This document shows positions 38,401 through 51,900 of a stretch of DNA of 64,000 nt, piece by piece. This stretch comes from Trichobilharzia szidati. Its lineage: Eukaryota; Platyhelminthes; Trematoda; Strigeidida; Schistosomatidae. Numbering within the stretch: position 1 is the first letter of the stretch; the number at the start of each line of letters is the position of its first letter. The notes beneath the pieces were generated by a model that was not told the origin of the DNA, did not search any database, and saw only the letters and a list, made by a program, of their open reading frames with translations. A program made the position numbers and the translations under genes. The stretch spans positions 22,144,804 through 22,208,803 of the forward strand of contig OX235277.1 in NCBI GenBank assembly GCA_944472155.2. Reading direction: 5' to 3'.

Positions 38401-40590
38401 CAATTATTCGACGTCAGACAATCGGAGATGTCCTGCATTGGCGTGATATCACTGATGTACTAGGCTTTTACTTACAGTGAGAACAGCAAAATAGCAATCT
38501 CTGTGCAGTTGGAATCGACCTAATATCCTCGAATTATCACTTGGACGTATTTCAATACCATCACATAGCAATATCAACATAAATACTTTTGTTAATAGCC
38601 TTCATCCACTTCGGTAGTCAGTACAAATTCCAGCCATCGAGGGCGTCAAGATTGCCAAAACGACAACCCATCGTTTACAGAAAATTCATAGCACAAGAAA
38701 GGTATAATAATCAAACCAATTTTCCATTCAGTTTGGAGAGACTTTATGTTTTGGGCAAGTTAACTCCTTTCGGACGCCAGTCATACTGATATTGTATGGA
38801 CGTTTAGCATAATATATATGGATAGGAGAGCTGTTAGTGTCGCTAAAAAGAGCTAGGAATCTATGGAAATATTTTGAATTGATATGAACCTTCGAAATGT
38901 TTAACTACTTTGTCAGCTGTCCCCTATAGTCATCGGTAACCAATGACTCAAATCGCTACAAACTAAAACTTCAATAGGATTTGTTTTGTCAGCTGCTAAC
39001 ATTAATGAATAACATTCCTTATGCCAAGGTCAAAATTCTTATAGATGATATGGGTACTTAACTGAGGCTTGATAATTCTGGGAAACGATGCATTATTAGT
39101 CGGGAGGCTCTCGACGAAATCAATGAGAATGGAGGACTTTGCTGACTTCTGTGCATTTTATCGGTTCGGAGATTGGATGAAGCGTGTGCACTCAAGGTGT
39201 ATATACACGGCAATATTGGTTTCACCTAACAAACCACCGATAAAAATACGTCTGACTGATAAGACTTCGAAACTTTTTGTTAGTTTAACGGTTTTATCAC
39301 AGATTTATTCGCCACTCATTATTGAAGATTAACTGGACGCGTTAAGTTAAAGCGCGTGTATGCTTGGTCAAAGGACCTTTCCTTCTTGAATTTTGTTAAA
39401 ACGCCACGACAAATTGCAAATAATTTTTCATTCATCCTCATGATTTTCTGTTATTACAACGGATTATATTGATGGTCTTAGTTTTGCCATATAAGTTACT
39501 CATAGGATCGGATCGATATTACTTGGATTATGGTCTATAAATAGACCCAAGTGAAGATTCACAAAGAAAGAAACTGCTACCACACATTCACAATGTGAGC
39601 GACAAGTAGCAGGATTTGAAAAGAGGCCACAAAAGGTTTTATTAAAGAGCTCAATGTAAAAGATGATTACTTGAAACATAAAAGACTGATTCAGGAGGTA
39701 GTGGTTTGTAATTCTCGAGTTTGACTGCTCACTTCATTAGGACAACAGTATAAACGTATATCTGAGAATGTCAGAAATGGATCATTTTCACAAAGTGCAC
39801 CAGGACTTCTTATGTGATAACCATATTTTAACTTCTTTCAACAGATGATAAAATGTCATGGTCCCTAAAAATATTAAGAAATGATTTGACTAGTTTTAAG
39901 TCGATTGGGACTATTGGGGATTTATAACATTAGGATAAATTTCTTTATGGTATTGTCACGAATGCTACAGTTTCTTACTGGCAGATTTTATGGTTCCACG
40001 ACAAACTAAGTGGTCTCGAATTCCTCAAAGTTGAGTTAAAGCATTGAATGACAACCCATCACCGCCCAAATACACATCACCTCAAGCTGATGTGTCCTAA
40101 AACAATAACGATCATGATGGACATTCCTAATATAGTCATTGCCGTTTCAGTCAATCACAAGCAACACTGACATCGATTCATGCAGTTTCTTAGTAATGAT
40201 CCGCAGAAAAATAAGCTACAGGTCATTTCGCTTCAACGAAATTAAAACTGTCAGTGCAAATTAAAGAACATAAAATACCTTGTTCTGTATTTCCTGTAAA
40301 AGGTTTATAAAAAATATTTGTATCCATCAAATGTTAATGTTATAATCACGATGTGCTCTTATAGCTCACAGTATGATGTCCATTAGTCAGTGTGCCTTAG
40401 TCACATTAATCATATAAATACTACAACAAGTCTTTGAGAAACAATAGTGGGAGTGAACAAGGCGTTACTGAAAAATCCGAAACGCACTAAAATACTGTTA
40501 AGCCAATTTATTGAAATACACCTTAAAGTAGTATTTCCAATACAATTAATGTTGTTCATAACACTAATTCATTGCTTCACTATAAAGTAT
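38401..40590. other. Stretch without recognised gene
   Basis: Includes an 87-codon plus frame (39069-39332, starting MIILGNDALL) whose start faintly resembles the ILGxD of retroelement proteases. With no catalytic DTG or DSG seen upstream I do not call it. Confidence 0.4.
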
Positions 40591-40650
40591 TTATAATTGT
40601 AGAGCCTGATGATGAAGTTATCGAAAAGAGTACTCTTTTTTCAGTATCCA
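40591..40650 (+). mobile_element. Solo PLE terminal segment with hammerhead-like motif
   Basis: Relative of the PLE-1 right arm (7356-7403): both contain AATTGTAGAGCCT and TTATCGAAAAG. No coding remnant or inverted partner is seen nearby. Confidence 0.65.
40602..40641 (+). ncRNA. Hammerhead-like motif of the solo PLE end
   Basis: Perfect CUGAUGA (40606-40612) and CGAAA (40622-40626), followed by the palindrome AAGAGTACTCTT (40626-40637). Compared with AAGAATATTCTT in PLE-1 the palindrome differs by two symmetric, pairing-preserving changes. Helix II is very short, and helix I partners are not evident. Confidence 0.5.
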
Positions 40651-42427
40651 TTCTTTTGAAAACATAATTTATCTAAGTTAAGTTTAGTTGACGATTGATG
40701 CAGCACAGTGTCTTCCACATTTACCACACTTCATTGTCCATGACACAGGAATTTCAGCTAAATTGTGACTGATTTACTCTTGATTAACACCCATGAATAA
40801 AGAGACTGATCTTCTGTCGCTTTATATGTTAGATGCGGTTGAAATGTCACAGCACACAAACTAAAATTATTGCCTAAATTTTACAACAAAATATATTGTA
40901 TGGAATTGAAATATCATTACACTTTGAGCGGGAGTTGACGTTTACACGTGCCTGTTTGGCACTTCATTAAGAACATTTATTTTAATCTGTACTCCTAATT
41001 GTTTCTGTCAGTTTACTCATGTGTTATTCATAAATCATGATATTATTTAGCCATGATCTTTGAAAACATGAAAATTTTGCATGTAAATATCAGTTACAGG
41101 GGAATTTTTCCCGCCGACCGGTTTATCCATGAAACATATATCGCTCTTAAGATGAATTATTACACAAAAAATTGTTCATGCAATCAGAAGTTAATCCCGA
41201 AAACATCAGAACTTACCTAAGGTACCTCCAGTGTGTATCAACGTGATCAACAAGCAGAAGAGCAGGCTCGGGATAACTTTCATAACTGTTTAATCCGAAT
41301 CGACGAATATCAGTACAAGGTATCTTCACTATCATTTGATACCAAGTCTTAAATCTACTGAACATGACCAATAGGTATTGTACATCAACACTGACCACTG
41401 AAGTTAGAGAATAAAAATTTCAGTACTAGACACACACTGTGGTTCACATTCTGACATACTTTTATCGTAGCAGACGTGTACAGTTCCAGCTCAGGGGGAA
41501 ATATTTGAAAAGCTTCTTATTTGAAAAATCTTAAAAAATAAATATTGTCTCGGGTAAAAAGGCAAATGAAATTAAATCGATCATCAATATCAGATGTACA
41601 CGTTTGTACTGAGAATATGAAGCGCTGATAAAAGAGCAGAGTCTCGGCTCTGTGGCTAAATGTAAGAATCTACTGGAATAACCTGATTTTTTATAACATT
41701 TCTCTGTATGACTGTCTCGTGTGAATGAAATTTATTCGGCACAAAGTATTGCTCAACATACTATTAGATCAGTGACCATTACTTTATGTGAAACACAAAT
41801 ATGCGGTAGGATGAAATTTCCACCATCAAATTCACCCGGTGTAAAGCCTAAGACCTACGTGTTATGCATCTCTTTTGAAGTGAATTCCTGCTGAAACATT
41901 CACCGAAAGCCCTGTATCTGCCTTACTTTCAAGCCTTTCTGAATGCAGAAAGCGGTCAGATTCCAATAAGATCGTCAAATGCTACATTTTCTCGTAACAA
42001 TCACGTAGCATAATGTATGCTACATAAACGTATTCGTTCTAAATATCCAACCTGCGTTTCAGGAGACTAGATTAGAACGTGAAAAATTCAGTCATGACTT
42101 AGAAATTAAAACACCAGCATACACACTTAAGTTTGTTATGTATGATTGCCCAGACTGGTGCAAAGTTACATGATGAGAAATTGTCGATCTCCTCAACCGA
42201 CTTCTAGGTTGATTACAGTGGGGAAGTGTGATAACGCATTCTCTTTTCGTTGTTTGTCTGATGGACACTTATTAACACTACTTAGCGTCGTATGAAAATT
42301 GTCAGGCTGCATCATCCTATAAATATATACATAGATATAATATTCTCTGGTAATAATGTGATTCGAGACAAACAGATTGATTGTATTTTCCTAAAATAAT
42401 TAATGAAATAGACAAATTTAAAAAAAA
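40651..42427. other. Stretch without recognised gene
   Basis: Short open frames only. Confidence 0.5.
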
Positions 42428-42510
42428 GCAATACAGGGTGAAAAAACAGGATTTAATGAATTCATCAAATTTCTGTAGAACTCGTCAGCTGAATATTCTT
42501 CATACATGGA
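42428..42510 (-). repeat. PLE-5 5' inverted arm
   Basis: Reverse complement of 43099-43181 with few differences. Both arms can be read in frame as KQDLMNSSNFCRTRQLN, which is why similar peptides appear on opposite strands. Confidence 0.85.
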
Positions 42511-42746
42511 TGGAACATTTTCCAAAATGGTTGAGAACAGCTGAGTGCAAACTGCCGAAATCCTCAATAACAAAACGTCTTGTGGACTACGGACATGATA
42601 TCGACGCCGTCAAGTCATTCATTGTTGTCAGCAGACAAAGAAACAAGAAGATGCTTGCAATTGCAGAGGTTTGTGTAGTTCGAGTTTATTAACCAGGTCT
42701 CTGTGTACAAATGAAGATAGTCGAAACTCTGGATCTACCATGGTAA
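42509..42746 (+). pseudogene. PLE-5 endonuclease C-terminal fragment
   Basis: The frame reads EHFPKWLRTAECKLPKSSIT, then KRLVDYGHDIDAVKSFIVVS, RQRNKKMLAIAEV, a TAA (42690-42692), then PGLCVQMKIVETLDLPW and a final TAA. This is the second half of the GIY-YIG domain, including the conserved EH, the GHDID segment and the AIAEA-like helix, and the usual LPW C-terminus. The internal stop sits where family members read K-P-E/D-L-C-V. The GIY and YIG strands are absent. The 103-codon open frame from 42381 fuses arm sequence to this fragment and is not a real gene. Confidence 0.87.
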
Positions 42747-43098
42747 TACGTTTTACTTATAATTCAACCTCTTATTATTATTATTCTTGATTCATTTAAA
42801 ACTTTCCTTTATCAGTCGGATTATCTTAACTCACTTCAACACTATACTTTTTGTTTTTATTATAATTATTACTATTGATATTACTTGATTTGCAATTCTT
42901 GTTAAATTTTCTAATGACTAATTGTTTATCTAAGTGATGTAATTGAAGTGTAATGCAATTTATCTTAATCTCTCTCCCCTTATCTATTTGAACATTACCT
43001 GGAGAACATTCGTACCTGTCTTTCTGCATGACTAATTCAGTGTAGTTTGTTTAATTATCAGTCTTATACCTCCCAATGTAATTTCAAAAGTGTAAATA

Positions 43099-43181
43099 TC
43101 CGTGTATGTAGAGTATTCAGCTGACGAGTTCTACAGAAATTTGATGAATTCATTAAATCCTGCTTTAATAATTTGTATTGC
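43099..43181 (+). repeat. PLE-5 3' arm
   Basis: Inverted partner of 42428-42510. Carries the hammerhead-like motif in sense direction. Confidence 0.85.
43118..43162 (+). ncRNA. Hammerhead-like motif of PLE-5
   Basis: CAG (43118-43120) faces CUG (43160-43162) as a short helix I. A perfect CUGACGA lies at 43121-43127 and GAAA at 43136-43139. An 18-base near-palindrome (43140-43157, 9 pairs including one G-U) forms helix III. UC lies directly before helix I, the expected cleavage context AUC. Only helix II is defective, because GUUCUACA leaves no room for a proper stem before GAAA. Geometry is otherwise complete. Confidence 0.6.
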
Positions 43182-45619
43182 TTGTTTAAAATTCGTATCG
43201 GGAAATAAATGTTTTCAAATGTACAAATCTTAGAGGAGTTTGTGAAACTACGAGGAAAAGTAGTCGACTGAAACTCAGCGAGGTGAGAACTATGACGGCA
43301 CATCGTAAAAATATTATGTTTAGCCAAATAAATTAATATCAGATAGTAGTGAAAGTTGTTTCAATCGGAAATAGTAGCAACAGTCAACACAATGAGGGGA
43401 GTATATACAAATTATATGAAGAAAACGTAACTTTATTAGTGGGAGAGTAGGAATGAGGCATAAAACAGTTTCATTACAGATGTCTGAGGACTGCTCTCAC
43501 TATTTTGAAATCTTAAATATACGATTATGCTACCTGATATAGATCTATGTATTTCGATGGGAGACTCTTATCTGAATCACCTGTTTTGATTTTCTGTGTA
43601 CTGAAGGGAATTTTCTTTGAGTTTTCAACTTTTCAAATTTAAAACCACCTACTCTTATATCTCTTTAACTATTGCGTCATTTTCTATTAATTGAAACTAC
43701 TTTTGAGTAATTGTGTTACGCAATAGACTATTTCATGATTTTAGTAAATATTAGTAAGACTGTACACCCTCAGAAAACGATTTTGCAGAAAAAGAAAATT
43801 TCCGCCGCCAAGGTGTGTTCTAATTGTTTGTTAGATTCGTTGCATCTGAGTGTAACTGTATATTGCTTAGTAAGTGAATGTTACTTTCGGTGACAGTTTA
43901 GTTACCTGTTATGGTATATTCATTTTATTCTGTCATCTTTCTAGATTCACAATCTCATGAACCACTGCCACCTTTCTTACTTCTTTTCAAACCCATGTCA
44001 TCCGTTTCTCGTCTCATCAGTTGTGCATTACATGAAAACTTGATCTTCTTGAACACGATGTACGCAAAGGAAATTGTTGAATTACAGGCTGTAGAAATGA
44101 ACGAAATAAGTATCTTCCAAATAGACTGACTTAGCTATGCCTAAAATCTTACTGTTTCAAAACTACTCACGAAAAATGAAGAACGATTCTGTTGGTTCTC
44201 TTAGCATATCAACAACTATACAACAAGCCAGCTGCCGTTTCAGTTGGTGTGCGATAGGAAATCAAGACTAGTTACGCAAAATAAAACTGACCTGACCGCT
44301 AAAACTGGGGAATGAACATGTGACAAACGGGACGGAAGGCAGCGATTTGGTATGTGAAACATAAACAGAATGTTGAATCTGTGAAATTTGAACTAACAAA
44401 GGAAGTAGCCTTTTAAATTGTGTTGACAAAGTATCATGCTCTGAACTCATCTGAAAATTTACAATAGGCTTTCAATTATATATCAGTGTTAAATAATCCA
44501 AATTACTAAAATAATTCTTACAAAATCTTAGTCAAATGTCACGATAATGTGCCAAATGTTTTTCAACATACAACATATCAGATTGCACATGAAGCTCTCC
44601 TGAAGAGTGATATCACAGTTGTCACATTTGGAAAAATAATTTCGGATGCTTCGTAGGTGAAGCCAGAATTCACTTTTCCCCTTCTTACTCACCTGGCTTA
44701 TTTTGAAGTGCAGGAGTAAACAAAAAGTCACACTGAATTATCCTTTCTGGGAAATTCTTGTTTGACTACTGTTGTTGCCGAGCTTCTGGAAGTTGACCAA
44801 CAAAGAGACTGATTAACACAGATTACCACAGTAGCACAATTTGACAATAATTTGACAGTGTTCAGAAACCAGATGTATGAACGTGAGCGGTGGCCTACAA
44901 CTCAAATATAATGTAAGGATAATTGTTCTATTTTCGTGGATATTTGTACATTTGTGATGAAGACATTCAAAGAAAATATCTCATTTGTAATCCCAATCAC
45001 TTATTTGAATAAGCTTCTTCAGTAACATTATACTGATTAACAAAATTGTAAGAGTTCTGTGAATTCAAACCAGACTGCACCTAACTTCTAAAAGGTCAGG
45101 ATAGTAGATAAATTGTGGCTTGATAATAAGAAGTATGAAATTTCAGAACTCACCCACTTTATATTGCATTTGCTTTATACGCAAAGTCACTCCATTATAC
45201 TCGTGCCAGTAATAAAGCGATTCGGCAGTTCATCAGAAAATGTCAAAATAATATCCTTTTGATTTGGTGCACTTGATACTAGGTCAGTGGTTGTATGTCG
45301 AAATCGAAAATCAAACTATGCAACTGACTAGCTGTGCGTGTCCACCAAAAATAACAAGCAAAAAGTATCCTGAATATTGAAAAGTTACTTATCTTCACAA
45401 ATATGCTGATATCCCCAATATTAATGTTGCCTTCCATTCAGCTACCTCAGTGATAAATATGGAGGGAATAACAAATGCATAAAGAATGTAGAACAGTATG
45501 AAATCCTACGTATGGTGTGATTTTCCACTGATGTCGGGATCTGAAAATCGCGGGAAACCGAAGATCTTTAAAATGAATGAAATGTCTCTCACTATAAAAG
45601 AACGTAAACTCAGCTACTG
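43182..45619. other. Stretch without recognised gene
   Basis: Short open frames only. Confidence 0.5.
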
Positions 45620-45806
45620 AAACAAGCACAGTGGTTAGGACTCTCGCCGACCATGCACATGGTCCGGGGTTCGATCATCTGCCGACGCACACCCGATATC
45701 TGTGGTCGGCCTGCTAAATTTGGGCTACCGATATCACATGCTGAAAATTCCATACCTGTACCAAAAAAATACGGTGTGGAATCAAGCTGTAATCAAAAAA
45801 ATAAAT
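45620..45806 (+). mobile_element. tRNA-derived SINE, copy c
   Basis: Matches copy b from AGTGGTTAGGA through GACCATGCACATGGTCCG, the B-box region GGTTCGATCATC and CCGACGCAC, then the body to an A-rich end (AATCAAAAAAATAAATAA). The first acceptor strand is lost, so the head is truncated. Confidence 0.85.
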
Positions 45807-47129
45807 AACTGGAATAATCGCATTTACACTTTTCTAACTGGCGTACGCCAAATGCATTGTTGAATTAAGTATTCATTCTATCAGCAGCGCCAAAAATATT
45901 TGCTAGCACTAAGTTTAAGTTGTCTATTTGAACAGCCCTTTCCGTGGATAATATGCTTTTTCAGTGGAAGATGAGGATGGAAGCATTCTTATTGCTGTAT
46001 GTCGATGAAGGCGATGAAGGCCATCATTTTATGCTGGAGGCAGATATGACAAGTAAGAGATGTTCAGGTAAAAAGATCACGTTTCCTTATTGAAGTTTCA
46101 ATTCAGATTGTATATAGAAAATGAGCACATTATTGAAATCTTCTGTTCTATAAAATGTGATATATATCCACAAAACGACGTTTCAATTACACATATCAAA
46201 ATATGCCCATCCTTCGTCAATGATCAGGAAATTCAGTGTACTTGAAGGTTGATTTCAAGTGCATTGGTTAAATATGAATTCAAATTAAGAAGCAATTCTC
46301 TTCACAGTTGTTACGGTGAGGTCCAATAGTTTGTCAGCATCGACATTTCTTCGTTAATAAAGCATCACATACGTTGTTCATTAATTATGCCTAACGTTTG
46401 AATACATACCATAAATGTTAAAACGATTGCATTACCCCATGCATGTTTCTTTTGTGCTTAAATGACAAGCGTTTAAGATGTCTCAATAAGGAGAACAATG
46501 CAAGAGGATAACTCGTGATGTTCTTTATCCGCCTTAAGATGGTTCACTCTCCATTGTTATCGACAAGTTAATGTAGCGCATCGTCCAGTAGTAAACTTAA
46601 GTCATTGGTAAAGCGCGCTCGCTAGTTTTTGAAAATTCACATTTCAATGTTCAACACTGTACTGTCGTTCAACACAAATATGCAAAGAAGAAAATTCGTT
46701 GTTCGATCATTATTATTTAAGTATGTTTAAAAATTCACGAATATTTCTTGTCATCTAGATCAATCTGAATAACAACTTTATTTGAAAAATGTTGGCTGTA
46801 GATGTATCATTTCAAAACTCTCAGCTAAATAACGTCCTTGCTAGATGAATTGACGTAGATTCACACGTAACACACTATGTGTAATTTTATTTGAATAAAT
46901 TGCAGCAGCTAATTAAACAATTTGAAGAAAATTACAAAGAATTTCGAGACACAAAATGGAATGATGCGAAACATCAGGTGCCTTGTGATTAAATTTTTCG
47001 AGACGATAGATGCAGATAGTGGAATTTCAGATGAAAACATTCAAATTCCACTCACTTATTGTCATATAGTGCAGTTGAAAAGATTCGCTTAATCTAAAGA
47101 ATTGAATTCTACATAGGCATGATTATATG
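45807..47129. other. Stretch without recognised gene
   Basis: No element or gene recognised. A string TCATTGGTAAAGCGCGCTCGC near 46600 resembles a tRNA A-box region, but no B box follows. Confidence 0.45.
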
Positions 47130-48262
47130 TTAATAATAATAATAATAATTTTTGCTTTATTCCAAAAACAGTATTAATGATACAGCAAGGAATTTTCAGC
47201 ATTCAGTACAGTATTGCATCTAATTTACTCAAAAACGACAACAACAAAAAAAATAGATAAACGGAATAATTAATACGTAATAATGATAACAAAACGTTTT
47301 TATAGGAGCTATGTAGCAATTACAGTATAGGATAAGGAGAAAAATATAAAATTATAGTAATAATAGTAATAACAACTAAAATAAAAATAGCAAAGTTATA
47401 ATTAAACGATAGAAAGGGTGACACCATAGAATTACAGAAAGATGAACAATGAAAGGGTCGATTCACTATGCTAATTACATAGTAACTTATATGTTTCACG
47501 TCTAACAGTGTCTTCATCACATAAAATACGGGCTAAGTACGGTATTGTAGAATTTTTGTACTTAGTGGTACGAGCATATAATTTCTTATATTGACTTCTC
47601 GTTCTACCTGATGAGATACAAGGGGATAATTGTGAATAAAGAGGGTGCAGAGGGTCTGACAGTACGGCCTTTGCCCAATTTTTACAGGAATTTACGTGTC
47701 TCTCGACTATGGTATTGGCGAGATCACGCAGTGGCAAACCACAAGCCCTACTCACAGCATTTAATACCCTTCGTAAAACGGCATAGTCTTTTTTAAGAAG
47801 CCCAGGAAAGATTAATGGAGAACAATAAAGTAAAATGGGTAAAATACAGGAGTTTAAAAATCGCAGAACTAAAGGTTGGCTGATACCTTGTTGTCTTAAC
47901 TTTTTAATGTAGAAGGTAAGACGAAACATTTTCTTAGAGACCAATAAAATGTGAGATGACCATGAAAGGTCCGAGGAAAGAACTAATCCAAGGTATTTAA
48001 TGCTTGATTTGGTTTCAATTTCTGTACCATCTATGCTACAGGCATCATGGGAACTAACTAGTTCATGTATGTCACGTCGATGGTTGAAGGTAAAGTTAAC
48101 TGCCTGACATTTAGAAGGATTTAACATAAGACCATTTGACTTAGACCACATGCTGATGTCCAACAAAAAGCTATTAAGTTTGGAGCAGTCAGACTCAGAA
48201 GTGATAGGCAGTGATACATATATGATTGAGACAGGGACTACTAACTATTGTCATCTAATCTA
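47130..48262 (-). mobile_element. 5'-truncated CR1/Jockey-type non-LTR retrotransposon
   Basis: Minus-strand 3' end of a LINE: C-terminal reverse-transcriptase region, a 3' untranslated region of about 340 bases, and an (ATT)n tail at 47130-47147 on the plus strand. A microsatellite tail in place of poly(A) is typical of CR1 elements. Truncated just after the expected YADD motif. Confidence 0.88.
47471..48262 (-). pseudogene. CR1-type reverse transcriptase C-terminal part
   Basis: The open frame of 231 codons (from 48166) extends upstream without methionine to about 48262. It contains SKSNGLMLNPSKCQAVNFT (the GLxLNxxKC motif after the catalytic site), SSIKYLGLVLSSDLSW (motif E, KYLGL), then the thumb and C-terminal region with RFLNSCILPILLYCSP and ARTTKYKNSTIPYLARIL. 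The catalytic YADD lies just upstream of the break and is missing. In the intact element the protein would prime reverse transcription at a nicked target. The part seen is free of stops, so the insertion is not very old. Confidence 0.88.
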
Positions 48263-48910
48263 TCAACACGCCAGCGATAAGTAGTGAAAATCACTTTTGG
48301 ATATCCAACAAAGATATTTGCTTTACCCAATTGTGAAATCCCTTGCGTATTTTGAGTAATACAGAAGAAACCATGAATTTAAGGTCTGTCGAAAACCAAA
48401 AGGTATTAGATATTGAATGCTAGATTCAAGACACTTCTGCATTGTCATAATAGACAGTTAATATAAAGGTCTATTCATGCTCTCACTTGAAACCACATTC
48501 GTATGACAGTGCATTCTTCACACTTCGATGAGGTACAAAGAAACACAAACGCGTCTGAATACATTTAATAATAAGATTCAACATGGAAATAGTTGCTCCT
48601 ATAAAGGAGACTAAATGGCTTTATTACGAGACAGAGATCACCTGAATAGTTTAAATTTGCAACAGGCATTTCGCAAAATCACATAGCACCTCTACAAGTC
48701 AATCCATTCACATAAAAATGAAATATGTGGAAAGTCAAACACAAGCAACAAGATAATAGAGTACATTGGGAGATGGAATGATATAATTGACACAAGTTCC
48801 ATGAATGAATTGGGTTAATACTCTTGCAGTGCATGCCCAGATTAAGCGAAATTGATTTTTCAAGCATAAAGAAGCCTAAATACCATGGCTAAAGAATAAT
48901 TTAGAATAAG
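48263..48910. other. Stretch between the CR1 element and the tandem duplication
   Basis: No recognised gene. Confidence 0.5.
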
Positions 48911-51900
48911 CCCATCTGCATTTGTGCACAGTTTGCATCTGGTTTGTTGTTCGTCAGGTCACCATTACATGCTAAGATCAACTACTCCACACTACGCATG
49001 GATGTTCGTGCATGAAAACTGGTGTGTGATATTGAATGTGACCTATAAAATGAAACGACTTCACAGGAATAAATTATCATTGAGTCCTAAACCGCCTAGT
49101 CAACTTCAGATTATTTGTAAAGGCTTTGATGTGTATTATAGCATAATCTGTTTTTCATGTGTGCTGCTGGTCAATGAGTGATCTGTTATTAACCAACTAA
49201 AAAATATATCAAATCTTCCTACAGAACTGTGATGAATAGCTACTATGACTTCGAGCGATTTATAGATGAAAGTATTTCGGCAAAAAATATAAACTGTCAC
49301 TAGTGGAATGGATTAAAACTTTCCAACAAAAGGATCAACTCAAAATACAGATTTCAGAAACATTCTGTGATCCAATGAATGCGAGTCAGTATTTGTCTGG
49401 TAGTAATGTATTTGGTTGACGCATCGTGGCTCAATACTTGCCAATTCCGTCAACTAGTGATATGAGGACATCACCTGTGAGGCAAAGTTTCATCGACCAT
49501 TGGATTCAAACCAAATGATTGCATGAAAATATTACCCAACAGAAAGCTGTACTTACCGTTTCTGTTATCTTTTGAGTGTTTTCATGCGTTTTGTTAACTC
49601 ACTGTTTATGAAAATGATACAAGAATTAGGCCTGGCATGATTTCCCCTCTCCTTTCAGCTGAGTTGGCCTTTATGATGAACATAACACTGAGACTGTAGG
49701 GTCATCAACAACTAGGAATCAATCTACTCCATATAAGTTAGTTATAAATGATGACGGTCCCTGAGGTAACGAATGATGTCGGATAAACTGCTAGTTTATG
49801 ATGAAATTTCATGGCGTTTGTGTTAAATCACTTAGTTTGTCATTGCTACTACTACTAATTTCGCATACCTAATCTACCACTCAACTCGAAAAGTGGTGCG
49901 AAATCAAAAAGACAAAACCTCTGATCCCTAGAATCATTCGATAAAAACTACCGTTTTTTGCAAGGACATTCACGTACTCCGTCGATTATTCAGCTTTTAC
50001 TTAAGCTACACATTGACAGTAAAATTCATGTACTGATTGTTCTAAAAAATCAAATATCTGCAGATTTCTTTTCGGTCGAAGCGTTTTTGATAAAAATTTT
50101 CAAAAATTTGACTGAGTAAATGTGACAGCTTTCGACTTTGTTTTTGATTTTATTTTACAATAAAGTGAGATAAGACGATATCAAGCCTATCTTATAACTT
50201 ACTACAGAATCAAATTTCAGATTACATCTGAAACCCTGGGAGAAATAAGCGATTTGTGAAAATAATAAAATAAAAATTCAAAATTTGATCAGAGGATTCG
50301 ATACTAGAGGTTTTGGTAATATTTTTGCAATGCTTTCAAACCCTATCTTTTTTCCTTTGTGTGGAGACATTACATTCTTCACACATTCACTACTTTTTAT
50401 GTTTGCAGATAACCTAGAAGAGCATTATCACTTCGTTTTAGAATAAAGCGTGTTCAATCCCCTCAAGATTAACCTCCGTAAAATTTTCATAAGCACGCCT
50501 TGACTGACAGTGGAGAATCCAGATATTTTATTCGTTTTAACAATCAGTGCATATAGTCTAGTGCTTGTCACTTTGTAGCGTGAAGGACACCGAGCCTACA
50601 TATGGAGAGGAACACTGAATGTCTCTAAAATAAACTGGAAGGAAATCAACATATCCGCTTTAGTAAGAAACAAAAAATAAGGTAAGAAATAGCCGTCATC
50701 AGACATCAGAAGACCAGTTTACAAACAAAGATAGCGGAGGTTGAACGACTGCAAAGATAAACACCGAATACGAGATGCACTTTTGAATCCATAGAGCAAT
50801 GAAGAAAGGGTTGTAGAAGTTTCCTGCGAAAAATCAAAAGCTTTTTGTGGCAAACATGTAACGAAAGCAAGACAGGATGCAGGTACAACAGTCTCGAGAG
50901 CTCTACACATAATATCCAGCTCTTTATCCGGAAAATATTTGAACACAGATAAAGACAGATACAGAGAACACCAGAGGTTGAAGCCATGCGCAAAATCTTT
51001 GCAGTGGAATGAGACTAGGAAGTTCATTTTACTCGAATTTATGACTATTTCAATTTTTTGTGAAACACCACTTTGTATGGATTGGCTTCCAACCTGTATT
51101 GGTCACCTCTGCTGTGAATTTCAGAAGTGTGATCACGACTATCAAAACTTCTCGAACAAATCAGTTGGACACGAATAATAACATTCCACTACATGGAAAT
51201 CTACACAAATTTTGAATACTATTACTCAACATTAAGGTTTCGTCTCTGCAGAGAAAACTTTCAGAGGCTACTAGATTTCACATACGAGGAAACATTAAGT
51301 CATTATAGCCTTGAAGTTCTATTGTGACCGGAACATGTGAGATTCAGGTATTTTTTGTCATTATTTTGTGACTTTCAGAGTTCCAAGACATGTGCTCCAC
51401 CCATACCAGTTTTAAAATTTCCTGGTTTGAAATTAGTAGATGAACACTGAACTCAAGTGAATTCACAGATTACTGACAACAGAAAATATACGCCTTGTTC
51501 ACTCAGGCCAATAGTTAGTTTGAGAAGATAGCAGGAGTACGACGACAGTGTCCTCTCCACCTGTAGTGAGATGAATCATGAGTATGTGGTGATTACGAAG
51601 ACAGGCATATGTTGGACCACAGAGTTGTCTAAGACATACATATTTTATATTGATGAAATTAATAATTTAGTTATCAATCATATCAAGAAAACACGAATAT
51701 GTTCATGAAGAACTGACAAATCGGATGGGAGACGGATTGTGGAATTTCAAATAATCTTTTCTTTATCATGGTCAAAACATAGGCTGAAATTACAGTTGAG
51801 AAGTGATACATCTATGACAGCGTGTGAGGTATTTCCTAAATTTAAAGAAATTTTAGAATTGAGGGAGATTGAGCTGTATACCTTCGCATTAATATATACT

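Larger units (their letters stand above)
42428..43181 (+). mobile_element. PLE-5: truncated Penelope-like element with inverted arms
   Basis: Arms of 83 bases (42428-42510 and 43099-43181) are inverted copies. The endonuclease C-terminal half starts exactly at the inner edge of the left arm. The design is the same as PLE-1: inverted end, endonuclease tail, 3' segment, arm with hammerhead. Confidence 0.85.

Noticed and set aside
39069..39332. ILGND-like start of an 87-codon frame, considered as a retroelement protease
   Set aside because: No catalytic DTG/DSG upstream and no transcriptase downstream.
48924..49181. 85-codon frame present identically in both tandem units (also 53120-53377)
   Set aside because: Identity is explained by the near-identical duplication. 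No motif, no splice borders, no evidence of protein selection.
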